Shown here piece by piece: positions 1 to 13,100 of a stretch of 64,000 nucleotides of DNA (its first letter is position 1; each line of letters begins with the position of its first letter). The notes under the pieces were generated by a model. It searched no databases, was not told the DNA's origin, and saw only the letters and a program-made list of their open reading frames with translations. The DNA lies in the NCBI GenBank assembly GCA_011800805.1, contig MPNW01000957.1:1-64000 (forward strand). Reading direction: 5' to 3'. This stretch comes from Hirudo medicinalis. Taxonomy: Eukaryota; Annelida; Clitellata; Hirudinida; Hirudinidae. The translations under genes were made by a program, and so were the position numbers.

Positions 1-129
1 TCTCCCTGGAAATGAGTAAGCTTTGGCAAAAGGTGCTTTGTTGTTTTTACCTAATCATTTCAAGGCGTTAGAAGTTGTGTCATGTTCACAATTTCAAAAT
101 TCTAAAATTATGAAAATATTGATGAATTA

Positions 130-895
130 TTTGTGGTTAATTCCACGTCTTTTGTTATAAATTTGGTTCGTTCAGAGCAGATGAACGAAAAGTTAATGAC
201 CATCTTCAACGACAAACTCAGTGCTTGTACAACTAAGTTAACGGAGAACATGACGACGTTAGTTGAAAACATGATGCTACAAATTACTAAGATTTTCTCG
301 GACTGCCTTACTGCCTCTCTCACGCCGTTACTTACGAAGCTTGAAACTTTCAATAATGCTAATGTTGACAGTGCCAATGTTGATGCAAAAGCGGCACCAA
401 AGCACTGTTGGACCTCGAGAAGGAGAAGAATGACATTGCGCGGAGGTCGACCAATGTCATTGTCACAGGATTCACTCCAAGACTCCAATGTAAATGCAAC
501 TAGATTCAGGAGCAGACGTCATACTTATAGATACTCAGACATGGGTAAAAATTGGCTCACCAGAGTTGTCGAAACCAGTCATCACAATTGGAGCCGCAAA
601 TGGAACAGAAATCAAGTGGTGGGGAAATCCGAAATGAATTTTACATGCGCGGGTTTCCAGGGCTGTTTTGCTGTTTTGTGACTAAAAACACAAACCAACT
701 ACTGGGCATAGAATGGATGGAACAGCTTCCACCAATAACCAATGCTTTTGAAGCTATTTGTTGCAAAATAGAAGAAAAACCGTCAAAGGCAGAGCCGTTA
801 TTGGTAAGTCAACTACAGAAACAATTTCTAATGGTTTTCAAAGAGGAATTAGGTCATTGCAGAAAGAAGAAAGCAGCCCTAGTAGTTAAAGCAGG
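130..895 (+). mobile_element. Ty3/Gypsy-type LTR retrotransposon fragment (decayed)
   Basis: Decayed polyprotein fragment. A retropepsin-like stretch starts near 497 with the motif LDSGAD and runs to about 640, where a stop closes the frame. A second frame from about 650 to 890 carries LLGIEWMEQL and later VFKEELG, which resemble the protease-to-reverse-transcriptase linker of Ty3/Gypsy elements. The segment before 480 is open but I do not recognise it. The pieces lie in different frames, so this is not a working gene. It stops at about 895, where a SINE fragment begins, and an LTR-like relic follows at 1020. Assignment rests on motif resemblance only. Confidence 0.55.
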
Positions 896-1000
896 AGCTC
901 GACCTACATTCTGCAGACAACTGAAAACGAACACGACACATTACGACTGTTGCTATTACGACCACATGCAGGAACGCAATCCATTCGACCAACCTGATCA
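893..1000 (-). mobile_element. tRNA-derived SINE fragment, inverted
   Basis: On the minus strand this matches the fuller copy at 26409-26690: a block like GAATGGATTGCGTTCCTGC, then GGTCGTAATAGC, then GTAATGTGTCGTGTTCG. The 3' half of the element is missing. It abuts the Gypsy-like fragment, so it either landed inside it or marks its break. Confidence 0.6.
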
Positions 1001-1019
1001 CCAATGGATTATTGTATTC

Positions 1020-1170
1020 ATTCGAAACATGCAATAAACATACGCAATAACTGGTAGCATGGATTGCGAAAGTATGGTATTTACAGGCAATACCACCCAT
1101 TTTTTAACTGAATAATTACTGTATAAAACCAACTATAAATTCGGCATAAATTAAGCTCCGTCGTTTATAA
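1020..1170 (+). repeat. LTR-like relic, CCCCGTCGTTTA family
   Basis: Shares ordered blocks with 29305-29530 (minus) and 17075-17215 (plus): CAATAACTG, then GGTATTTACAG with AATACCAC, then AACTGAATAATTACTG, then CGGCATAAATTAAGC with CGTCGTTTATAACA. The terminal ACA and the position just after a Gypsy-like coding fragment suggest a long terminal repeat, but no matching 5' end was identified. Confidence 0.45.
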
Positions 1171-1351
1171 CAATTAGAAAGTCGTGAACTATTTTGAGCA
1201 CTTAAAATTGTCATTTTGACGTATGCATTTAAATGCTTCATTTGATTTGGTAAAGGAAAATATTTCTTTCTTTATTTTCCAAAGTCCAAACCATTTCTCA
1301 ATAAAAGACTAAAGTCTTCGCAACAATTTAAAAATTAAAATGTAGAAATGT

Positions 1352-4300
1352 CTAAATATAGATCATATATATTGTGACGATAAGTGACATAATTTCTGTG
1401 CTCGACTTGATTGCTTCAGCATCGTCACGTCGTATTGCTGGCATGAAATAATTAAATTTAATGTTTTAAATTGTTTAATTTAAAATTTAATATAATTTAG
1501 CAATTCCGGTTTTGGCTAAATCAATTGTTTTAATATTAAACATAATTTGAGCTTAAAGTTAAATTTCCAAATTAATTAAAATAAAGGCACACTTACCCTC
1601 GTAGATCAAATTAACGTGGAGATTCACTTTTGTAAAAACTGCGTTCGTGCAATTCATATCATCCTTCTCATGAGTCTCGAGCGACAAAACACCAACCAGA
1701 GTCCATAAATTGTTTCTGTTTTTACACATTAAAGGGCTTCCACCGTCGCCCTATATATCACATAAACATTCGAAATAATAACAAATTCTGAGTTGTGGAG
1801 TTCATAATTCCATCTTACAAAACAGGAAGTTACTCCAAACTTCGTCGGTGCAGATCCGGCACATATCAACCCTCTTTCAGTGATATAATTTTTGTAATAT
1901 TCTGGCGGTTTTCGCGTAATATCGGCTATATTTTGTGCACATTCGTCGTCCGACATTAAATTCATTCTTCCTTGCATTAGAGAAGGCGGTCTAGTATTAT
2001 CTAAAACACAAACATGCAAAATAAATTACTTAATATATTGTACTTATATACATAGATTCTATGGTACATAAGAAAATCTTGTGAACGGCTAAGAATTGAA
2101 CTAATGAAGCAAAAGCCTTAACCATTCGGCTGCTAATTTTAATAATATGTTCTTATTTAGTATATATTTAGCCTCATGAAAAAAACATTTTTCACACCTC
2201 TATCGATTTCACCAATGCTACTGTGAATGCAGTAATTATACGTCTTGTAGATTTCGCTATCCGGGACGCGATTAGGTAAACAAATTATTCTGATATTATT
2301 TGATAAATCAATAGGACTTTCAAGTCTTATTAATGCTATATCATTGTGCCTAGCTTTATACGAGGGATGGCTGACAATGTGAGAAACTCTGCGATTTTCA
2401 ATTTCCGGGTCATTGAACAAATGTGAACCAGCTTTGACAGCTATGTCATAAAAAGATAACTTTCTAAAAAAAAATTGATTAAAAAATATGAAACTTTATT
2501 ATATTTATTTTTAAATTCTTGCATTACCAGGGGGGAATTAGATATTCCTATAACTAAATTTAATAAATTTTTAATTCTTTATTTGGTCACTAAATTATTT
2601 CATCGTAATTGTTACTATTATTTTGAAGTTAAGTTGGAATAGTTAACATGTTATTAAATTATAAATGTTTGTAATATTTGTTATTTTATAGAATGAAAAA
2701 ATTTGCAAATTCATGCAATATAGCATAGCTAACCAACTCGACACAATGTGCAGCAGTTAAAATCCAGTTTCTTCTTATAAGACTTCCCCCACACAAATAA
2801 ATTCCATGACGATATATCTGAACGTGCCAGGGCCAGGCAAAAGCATTTGCAATCTTTCCATTAATTAAGTATGGTTCTAAATATCGATCAGCATATGCTC
2901 GTTTGCCGCACAAACCCTTTCTATATTCTTGTTGAATTAATTACAACAATTAATTATGACTAATTAATTTACACGAATCAATAAATAAATATTATGTTTA
3001 CCTGTTTCGTCTGTGCAGGAAATTATAACAATTCTTTCAGATGCACAAGTGCTACTTCAATTTACATAAAATTACATTTTATTTCCATTTATTTAAAATT
3101 GACTTTTATATAAATATTTCTAACCTTTCACTAAATTGATTAATGGTTGGAATATTGTTCTCGAAAGGTCCAGGATGTTTCAAATTGATTAATTTGTATA
3201 ATTCAGTGACAGGTCTTTTTATGACTGAAGTTGTCCAGTCAATCAAAGTTATACTGCAACATGACTAATATTGAATTTGTTTTGTGTATTTATATAATAT
3301 TTATAACGTATGATGTCATGGTTTATTGCATTTATTAATCGCAATTTAATAATTAATAAATTATTTACCTGTTTAATAGATATTTACATATTTGCCTACT
3401 ATTTATTGTTTCCCAATTTGTTGAACATATGCGAAAATCAGATGTACCTTTGTATATCGCTCTTACATCATTACGGTTCTTCACAAATAAAACTGAAACA
3501 CAATTAATTAATTTGTTAATATTGCTAATATAAAACATTTTTAAATGTCAGTGAATGAATGCTTTACAGCATTTTTCGTCTGAATGATCAGGACAATCAG
3601 TAACTCCGTCGCACTGTTTTTCGCTACTTATGCATTTCTGCCTGTTGTGACATTTAAACGTGCCTTGAGGACATTCTGTAATTTTAAAAATATTTAAATA
3701 CTTTGCAAAATAAACATCAAATTGTAACTTATAACATTTACCACATTTATCGGTTTCTTCGTCATCACCGCGAGGGCAGTCTTTATAACCATCGCATAAC
3801 CATTCCTTCGTTATGCAGTCATAACCTTTGCATGGGTATTGATCCGGAAGGCATTCTTTCATATTAGTTTAATTCATCAAGGAAATAAAATTAATGGATT
3901 TCGGAGGAACTAATGTGAATTCACTTTTAAAGAATATGGCATTAGTAATTTGTTACAAATATTCGAGTACCAAAGTTATTTAAAGTTATTGGAGAAAGTG
4001 AATGTAAAACGTGGAATAGTGAGATTGAATTGAAAAACGTGAAAATAAACTCACTGCAATGTAATTCGTCCATACCGTCTGGGCAGTTTTTAACACTGTC
4101 GCATATTTTCTTCGCTGGAATGCATTTGTCAATTGGAACGCACATCGATTCCGGACAATCTGCATAAAAATCGTTTTTGACATTATGCGCTATTTTAAAT
4201 TTTTTATATCAAGAATAAAATAATAACCATCCAAATCATACCTACTAGTAGAATTCAAGAACTTTCTAACCTAGCCTAGACATTTGTGTAAATACGCCAA

Positions 4301-6112
4301 ATTCTTTAGCGTAAACTTCTATTTCACATAGACCCTGAAGTTGTTGTGGTATGGTTCCACCGAATTTCTTTATTGTTACGTACATACCTCTTGGTTTTGG
4401 TTCTCTGCATGGCAATTCGATAACTCCACCTAAACATGAATTCAATCAACAACTGATATTCTGACAGCATTAGTTTGAAATTGATACACTTAATAATTTT
4501 ATATTATTAAAATATTCATTTATAGTTTAAATGTATGATTTACATTTATTCATAATTATAGTGTAACGTATTTATTGTAAATAAAATTGAAATTTTTTGC
4601 AAATAGTAAGCTACTTGTTCAAATGCATAACCTACTCAATTTAGTTAATTCTGTTGTAGTGTTAAAGCCTTCACAAACATCTTTTTCAAAGTTATTGTTA
4701 TCATTCGAAACAAACACGTTGAAATAATTAATTGTAAACACATCTACAAAATAGTTCGTTATTTTTTTAAATTTATTAAGCGACATCAGGAAGCTGCTAA
4801 TTTGAATTAATAATTAATCAAAGTAAAACCAACCGGATGAATTAGGTTTAAAGTATATTACGACCTTGTCAATGGAATAATCCTCTTCAAGGTAGACTCG
4901 CCACCAAGCAAACTCTCCTTTTTTAGCAATAATTTTGGCACATGAATGGTTGTTGCCATCCACAGCTAATCCTGATGTATTTTTGAAGAATATTCCATTT
5001 TGAGAGGTTGGTTTGTTAGATGAGACTACAAATCATTTTTCATTACATTAATAATAGTTTTATGATAATAAACATCAAATTCTGTAAAATTCATGTAATT
5101 AACTCGGCCATAACAAATTGTGTGGACTCAATTATTCAAAGCAAATGACAATTCGGTGACACTCTGTGAAACTAACCTATTTCGATATCCGCATGAATTA
5201 GCACTTCACAGAGAACCAACCAATTTCGGAACAATCCTCCAAACCTCTTTATCGTAATCAAATGTCCAACAACAGGCTTATCACAGTTCAAAATGATAAA
5301 TCTAGGTACTACGAAATATGAAAACAATTCTCATTTTGGAGGTGGCAATAATAGGAAAAACCAAATTGAATGTCTAAAAAAATATAAAAGGCTCGTTTGG
5401 TATTATTTCTTTAATCAGTCGAATATTAATACAATCTATTATGTGTTTCTGATGAGATTATAAATATTTGATTCAGAATATCTTGTACATTTTTAATAAT
5501 ATAAATATAATAATTAATATATAATATTAATTGATCAGGAAAATAATTCTTTAATTATTAAATTTTAATTTTTCTAATCTGTCTCACCTTCGTTTTTCTT
5601 TCCTTTATATGAAGCACATAAATCTTCTTCAGGATTCGTAATATTTTTTGAAACAAATATTTTGAAGTGATTCATGTACTTGGAATCTGAAATTTATCGC
5701 AGGTTAATTAAATTTGCCCTTGAGTAATTTGCTATAATTGTCATAAAAATTGGAATCAATTAAGGAATAATTAATGCGAAAATATTTGTGGACGAACATT
5801 CTGATCCCGACTTGTAGTTAATGATGATCCTCTCAACATTATAATCTTTATCAAGTTTCACACTCCACCATGGCAGTTCATTTTCATTGCTTTCGGAGAT
5901 TGCACATGAATTTATGTCTCCATCAATTGCCAAATTGGAATATTTTTCGGAAATTGTTATATCTTGGGATGTCGAGTTTTTTTCGGAATACCTGACTGTA
6001 AATAACCAACGTAAATCCTTTCTTATCGTTGAAAAATTCAAAATATATTACTTTGCAGCAATGATATCCTTTTGATTATGATAATTAGGACTAATAAAAC
6101 TCCAAGATTCAT
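1352..6112 (-). CDS. Copy 1: secreted fucolectin-LDLa-SRCR-S1 serine protease homologue, catalytic Ser lost
   Basis: 18-exon model, 818 aa. Exons (descending): 6112-6052, 5995-5798, 5686-5588, 5308-5177, 5025-4834, 4743-4636, 4429-4271, 4159-4055, 3855-3742, 3675-3568, 3492-3369, 3253-3125, 3051-3002, 2927-2738, 2463-2198, 2000-1819, 1750-1597, 1437-1352. Signal peptide is aa 1-20. Fucolectin-type domains are about 21-163 and 164-316 (LAIDGDINSC, LAVDGNNHSCAKI, AWWRV). LDLa repeats are 317-351, 352-389 and 390-425, SRCR-like about 426-526, S1 domain about 527-790, then a short hydrophobic tail. His57 (LTAAHC) and Asp102 (HNDIALI) are present. The active-site motif reads GDGGSP instead of GDSGGP, so Ser195 is Gly and no normal catalysis is expected. 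The most divergent copy and the 3'-most in the array. The first, second and last exons are the least certain. Confidence 0.82.
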
Positions 6113-6689
6113 ATGCGATATTCTTTCTAAATTTGTGCTAAAGAATTATTTGAATTTTTAAACTGCACTTTTTAAACTGATCTTTCGATCTTATCAAACC
6201 TGTTTATTAAATTATTGCTCTTCTCCGTAGAAATTTATCATTAAAGAGATTTATGCATAATCAGATGGCAATCAGTTGGTTTTAATAAATTATTGATTTG
6301 ATAAGTTTTTGAATGATTTGATTTTTTATCTGCTAATTTTGCAGCAACTAATTATTATATTTGATATTGTAGGTCACGGCATCCTCATGGCCGGATTTGT
6401 GAAAACATTTATAACCGTTCCAGTAGTTCAGAAGGTACCTTTCAGGAAACTTTTAAATACAGCTCCATTCCTTAGCCCTTGTTTCTTCACCCTTTAACAC
6501 AAGTAATTGTTCGATATCTAAATTTTATTATAGGTAATAAATTTTTTTTAATTAAATAAATATATATATATATATATATATGCATATATTAAACGCTATT
6601 TTCAATAAAAATTTGAAATGCTTAAGCGGTTGATTATCATTTTACAAAAGATTTGTAAATCTAAAATCCTTCAGTGCATTCATTTCTAC

Positions 6690-6745
6690 TGCATTATAAC
6701 CCCCCTTTCATATTGTCAAAATCGGAATTATTCCAATAAAAGACT
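6690..6745 (-). pseudogene. Relic of a C-terminal tail exon of the protease family
   Basis: On the minus strand this reads FIGIIPILTI after an in-frame TAG, matching the last-exon peptide FIGIIPFL of copy 2 and FMGIIPILTI of copy 5. No other exon of the family was found between 6112 and 7151, so it is an isolated scrap of a lost or partly duplicated copy. Confidence 0.55.
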
Positions 6746-7150
6746 AAAATATTTTAAGATTTTATTAAGATATTATAAGATATTATAACTATTTCCATGC
6801 TCTAAGAGTGACTAAATCACTCAATATTGTTTTGGACTGTCATTTATTTGTAGATCAATGCAAAATTACCCAAATATGATAGGACGATTAGAATCTGATT
6901 ATGACGTTTTCAAGAACGGAAGCATCGAGATCGAGAATTCTATGATATCTAATAATTTTTAAACCTGCCTTGTAATGTATAATTTGCAAATTAATTACTG
7001 ATTCAAATCTAAAACACATCATAGAAACGTAAGTTTATTCCGCTAACATGTCGCAACAAAACTAAAACTTAAACAATATTCTTCACAACTTTATTTAAAC
7101 ATCATTAATTCTGATTAAAATCAAAAACCTTTCGAGTAACTTTATTGAAT

Positions 7151-10100
7151 TCATTGACAATGAAATACATTTTGTGCAACTGATAAGTGTAATGACATTA
7201 TCAAAAACGGAATTATTCCAATAAAAGTCTGAAATACTCTGTCCGTCTTGTTAAATTTGTCTTGATTCTCAAGAACTATAAAAGGATCACAAATAATAGA
7301 TTTGATTTGGAGGACTATATATTTATAGTTACATCTGGAACTTTTACCTTTGTAAATGAAGTCTAGATGATGATCGACTTTGGTTAAAAGACTATTTGTA
7401 CACTCTTCATTATTTCTACCATATTCAAATAATTCAGCCATTGCTACCTGATACCAAATACCAAGACGATCTTTGCAAACAAAAGGGCCGCCGCTATCAC
7501 CCTGAAGAAGATACAAATTCGTGGACTTGTGGTTCATAAAAAAATACAGTCATTCCAATTAACCCAGCAGGCATTAATTCCATCTCTTGTCGGCACACTT
7601 CCGGCACATACTAATTTATTATCCCTCAATGCATTTGAGTAGTTGGATATAGTATCGGCACCTATAGTGGCCAAATTCTTTGCGCACATATCGTCAGGCA
7701 TTAAATTCATTCGTCCTTGCATCAAATAGAGTGGATACAATTTTTCTAAAATATTACAAATATAGTATTGATTGCATTAAAAAATATTATTTAGCACCTT
7801 TGTCTTAGCATGCATATTAGCATTCTAATGAGTCAATGGCATACCTCTATTGATTTTGCCGAAGCCAGTCATAACGCAATAATGAAAATATTTGAAGTTA
7901 TTTATCATAAATTTCTTCCTTGGTAGACAGATTGGACTGACGGTTTTTGAAAACTTGATCGGTTTTGAGAGCCGTAATAATCCAATGTCATCATGAACAC
8001 CCTCAGACGAATAACTCGGATGATTGACAATATGAGAAACTCCAATGCCTTCTACATCACCGTCATTAAATTTAATACTCCCCACCTTAACAATTAAATC
8101 CGATTCTTCCATACCTCTGTTTGAAACAAAAAATAAATTTGTTACACATTTTAAGAACCTTTTAATACTAAAAAATTGGAATATAACTTAACTTTAAAAA
8201 CCGTAACAATACCTTGAAATATTTAATCTTGCAATTGTGTAAATATATAGTTATCTTGTTATTAATTATTATCTAGTACATTATGTAACATATACTCGAG
8301 TCTTCCATGAGATCATTTCTGTCTAATAACGAAATATTTCTTTCGAAGTTCTATAAACTATTAATATTTTGCAGGTCACATATCGTAAAACAATCGGAAA
8401 AGTATGATATTACCAGATACTGCAGCCTGATATAACAGGCGAGATGCCGATCCGCATAAAACAGTTTCGACTAATCTCGTTGTAAAAAGTGGAATGAAAA
8501 ATGTATTTCTCATGTTTGGCCGCAAGGTTCACTGATTTTATGACAGCAAACAAGTACATTGACCCTTCAGTTCAAAAAGCTGGAGTCCCAGGAGTGCCGG
8601 GTTCAAAATGCAAAAAGACACCAACTCAACTTACATGTCGTTTGGCTCGATCTAGCCAACACTACGGATCGGCTTCACCAACTCCATTGGAAAGCGCTAG
8701 AGGCTCACTATGTTACTAGAGTAGTAATTCAAGTGTTTCAAGAATACTTCAATAGATTTGTTATGCGCTTTTCTCCGAAAGAATGTACACAGGCTGGATT
8801 CCTCTGCAGGTCGGCATAGCCATGGGATGTACTATTTCTCCATCGCTCTTTGTACTTGCCATGCAAATCGTTCTGAATGCAGTAGGAGCTGGAATTCCTG
8901 AGGCACACATGGAGGTGTATACATGCCTTCATGGACGACATCGCAATCGTCTTAAACAGGAAGCCGGTCGTCCTTGGACGAGTTGTTCCGTGACAGAAAT
9001 CAAGAGGCTGCCAGAGTTATGGACTGAATGCGATTGTCAGAACGCCTCTTCAGGGCAGATTCAAAGTCTGGCTTTTACAATTCCTTTTCTTGCCGATGCT
9101 GCTCTGGCCATTCACCATATACGAAATAGGATTGCCGTCGGTATGAGAAAGTGAGAGAAAAATCAATCAATGCACAAGGAAGTGGCTGGGATTGCCACCA
9201 TCAATACAGTCGAACGCTCTCTCACCGTTGCCGCTAAGGTCCATTTTGAAGAATACAAGATCAGCAAAATCAGAATACATTGGTCGCTCAACAACTCCAA
9301 AGACAACAGATTCCTCCAAGTTATGCCGCAACTTCGTTCTGGACGGAAATTCAGAGCGCAAGAAGAGATCGAGAAGTCAGAGGCAATTTTGGCTTTTCGA
9401 GGAAATAAGAGGGCCCATTCAGGTTGACCGTCATGGAGTCGGATGGAACCACTTTCAGAGATGGTCCGCAGCAAGCGCATCAGCTAAAGCAACCATGATA
9501 ATTCAAGAGAGAAGGAGACAGATGGAAACGAAAAGAATCGCTCTGGCAGTGCAAAAAAGCCAGCAAGGCCAATGGATGCATGAGGTCTTCCAAAAAGTTG
9601 TCAAATGGAAAGACATTTGGCTAATGTCTCTCCTTCGTTTTGCATTCATGATAAGATTGGTTTATGATGTACTCCTTTCTCTGACCAATTGGCAGAAGTG
9701 CAAACTTTGTGGGTGTTCCCAGTCATTCCGGCATGTGCTCTCGTCATGCACGTACACCCATGGGCGCTACTCATGGTGACACAATCAGGTCTTGCAAAAG
9801 GCGGCCCTCTCCCAGGCAAATGTGAAACTGCACCAGCAAGAAGAAAATACTTCTTAAGGGAGGGCTCGTCACAACACCGCAAAGTAAAGAACGAGAACCG
9901 AAGAAGGGACTAGCTTTCAAAGCCAAAGATTGGTAAGTCACAGCACACTTGCAAGGAGAAACGCATTGCCACAAGATGCTTCAAGAGAGCGCCAAGACTG
10001 TGTTGGCGTCAACATCGCCTGATTCCTTCATCCTGGTTGAATTGAAGTTCCATGGGAAGACAGGGTGGATCATAGCAATTATAGGTACTTGGATCTCACA

Positions 10101-13100
10101 ATTAATCTCGAGGCAATAGATTATGGTGTCCATCTGTTCGCCATAAAAGTCGGTGCGAGAGGACTGGTTGGCAGGTCTACTTAGGCCTTTGTCAGACCTG
10201 CAGGCCTTTCCAACAGACAGACAAAACACTTCGTCAAAGACCTGCCTGAGTCAGCGTCTTATTGGATTTGAATGACTAATGACCGGAAGTAAGATTCTAA
10301 AGTCAAGGAGAAGCATAGGGAATCAGTCACATGGAGGGTTCCGGCCCACTCCATCACATTGGGGACATCAGAATGGAGTCAAAGAAGAGACACCCAGACA
10401 ACTGTAACGCCAATAGCTGCAGTTGCATTTTCAGAGTGTTCCTCATGGTCTAATGGTTAAGACTTCGCCTCTCACGAAAGCAGCACGGATTCGAATCTAA
10501 TCATCTGGTTATGTCACGGATGTTAATAAACAACGCGATTTTAGTGATGCTTCTTGGACGGATTTCTTCTCACAGATTTTTTCTTAAATATGGTACGATT
10601 TCGGACGTTAATTTATTTTGTCGCGATACTTTGTATCGAATAGACAGTCGGTTGATTTCTGAGGGTGTTGCGAGATCGTGTTGATTGGAAAGAAGAACAA
10701 GCTGATAAGGACGTTTGTCTGAACACCAGAAAAAGTTGAAGGTATCTGAAATTTGCGAGACCAGGTTCTCATCGTCAAGCCGATGCTGAGGCTCGAAAAT
10801 TAAACAGAAAATGAATTTTCGAATTTGCGCAATACATATTTTCTTAATGCTAACGTTCTTAAGTTCTTCATAAATATATTAATTAAAATAAAACCATGCC
10901 TCATCTTCAACCTTCCCAATACCATGCAAACGTCTTGCTTGATGAACAAAACTATAAGATTTATAAATAAATTGAAACGACCGTGAACAGTGTGCGGCAG
11001 TAAGTATCCACCTCTCATTTATAACACTCCCTCCACAGAAATGTTTTCCTCGAGCAAGTATCTGAACCTGCCACGGCCAGGCACCAAGTTTTGCAGCGTT
11101 TCCATTGATGATGTATGGACCAAGTTCTTCATCGGGAAATGCGCGAGTTCCACATTGGTATTTGTTCTCTAATCAGAAAGCATTCAAATCACAATACATA
11201 AAAACAATATACATGCATATGAATCTACCCTCAGCCTATGTAAACCTATGTAAAGATATTAACACAGGCCTGACAAGAAATCGGCTAGTTTTACGAGATC
11301 GGCCAGCGGATGATAGTAGTGTAAAAATATTTCTTTGTTAATAGTTTCGGCCAGTCCAGGCTAATCCGGTGCTTTGATTCGGCATTTGCCGAATGATGAA
11401 TTTAAGGTGGATAATGGTGAACTAATGGTGAATTTATGGCTGAAAAAATGGGGAATTTATGGTTAAAAAAGGTGAACTTATGGTCAAAAAAGGTGAATTT
11501 ATGGTTATAAAAGGTGAATTTATGATGAAAATTGGTGAATTTATGGAGGAAAATGGTGGAAAAATGGTGAATTTAAGGTGAATTTATGATAGGAAAATGG
11601 TGAATTTATGGTGAAAAACTGGCGATCTTATGGTTATTTTACGGTTGATAAAATGGTTTGACCACGTCTAATTCTTTGTCAAGGAGATGGTCTCGTGTGG
11701 CCCTTAGCGTTCATTTAGTGTATTATAGTGCATTTGAAACTGAATATTACTTCAAAAAATCGTTATGAAGCGGATGTACCGCTGAACAATCAGAAACAGA
11801 AATAAATTAGCATGAATTTGTAAAATTTCCTTTATTTAGTTGTGTTTAACTTGTCTAATTCTTAATAATAAGCTTCACCTTTTGTGGGTCCAGAGTCGCA
11901 TAAGAGTTCCACAATAGCTGTACAATTATTTCTGTAAATGTGGATAAAGGTGTGAATTTGATTTAGTGCAATCACTCTTAAAATATAAAAACTATGACAA
12001 ACGTCGGTTCAAATCTCTTCATGCTTGGTATGTTGTTCTCAAAGGGATCCTTCGCTTTCAATGCGATCACCAGTTCTTCCTTAATCCATCTGGGTTTGTA
12101 TTCAACATATTTGCCTATCATCCTAGAAGTTTAACTTGTAATTAAATAAAATTTTATTTATTATCAAATAATTGTTTGATTTAATGGCTAAAATAAATGT
12201 TGATTTAACTGCACACCTTCCTGTAAGGTAATAGCACATGCCGTGTGCTATCTGCATTTCCCAGTTAGATGCACACACATAATATTCCTGTTCTCCGTGA
12301 TATGTTGCCATTAAGAGATGCTTTTCATTCATTACACCTTGGACTATCTTTTCAACTGTAATTACGGATAACCTAATTCACGAATTCACAAATCAAATAA
12401 AAATTATTTGCAACAACTAGAACTAAAGATAGCAAATAACGATACGAAAAGCAATTATTCTTACAGCAGCCTTGTTCGTCGGAATAATCACTGCAGTCGT
12501 TATTACCATCGCAACGTCTATCCTTGTCGATGCAAGATTTTCTCCTTTCACACACAAAATCGTCTTCAAGTTCACAGCGTACATCTGAATTGTCCAGGAA
12601 GTTAAAAAAAATGTCACAAAGTTTGAGCTAAATATCACCATCATCATCATCGTCGTCGTCGTCGTCGTCGTCGTCATCATCATCATCATCATCGTCGCCT
12701 TCGTCGTCGTCGTCGTCATCATCATGGTCATCATCGTCACNATGATTATTCTCGACATCCGAAGAATTTCCAGATTGTTTCTATTTATTCTTCTTATTTT
12801 TCTTCTTATTTCTTCTTATTCATCATCATCATCGTCGTCGTCATCATCATCATCATCATCGTCGTCGTCGTCGTCGTCGTCGTCATCATCATCGTCATCA
12901 TCATCACTACCATCACCACTACCATCATCATCGTAGTTGTTATTAATTAGTCATTTTGAACTTTGTTAAATATACTAAAGTGACAATGGATAATGTTTTA
13001 CCGCAATTCTGTGTTTCATCTTCACCGAATTGGCAGTCCTTAACATCATCGCATAACCATTCTTTAGGAATGCAGTGCCCGTCTAAACACTTGAAATCGT

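Noticed and set aside
11405..11655. CRISPR-like array
   Set aside because: Units are degenerate, spacers are short and A-rich, and the context is a eukaryotic intron; a minisatellite fits better.
12724..12936. Open frame coding for poly-Ser across the trinucleotide array
   Set aside because: It is a translation of the CAT/CGT repeat, includes the N at 12741 and lies in an intron of copy 2.
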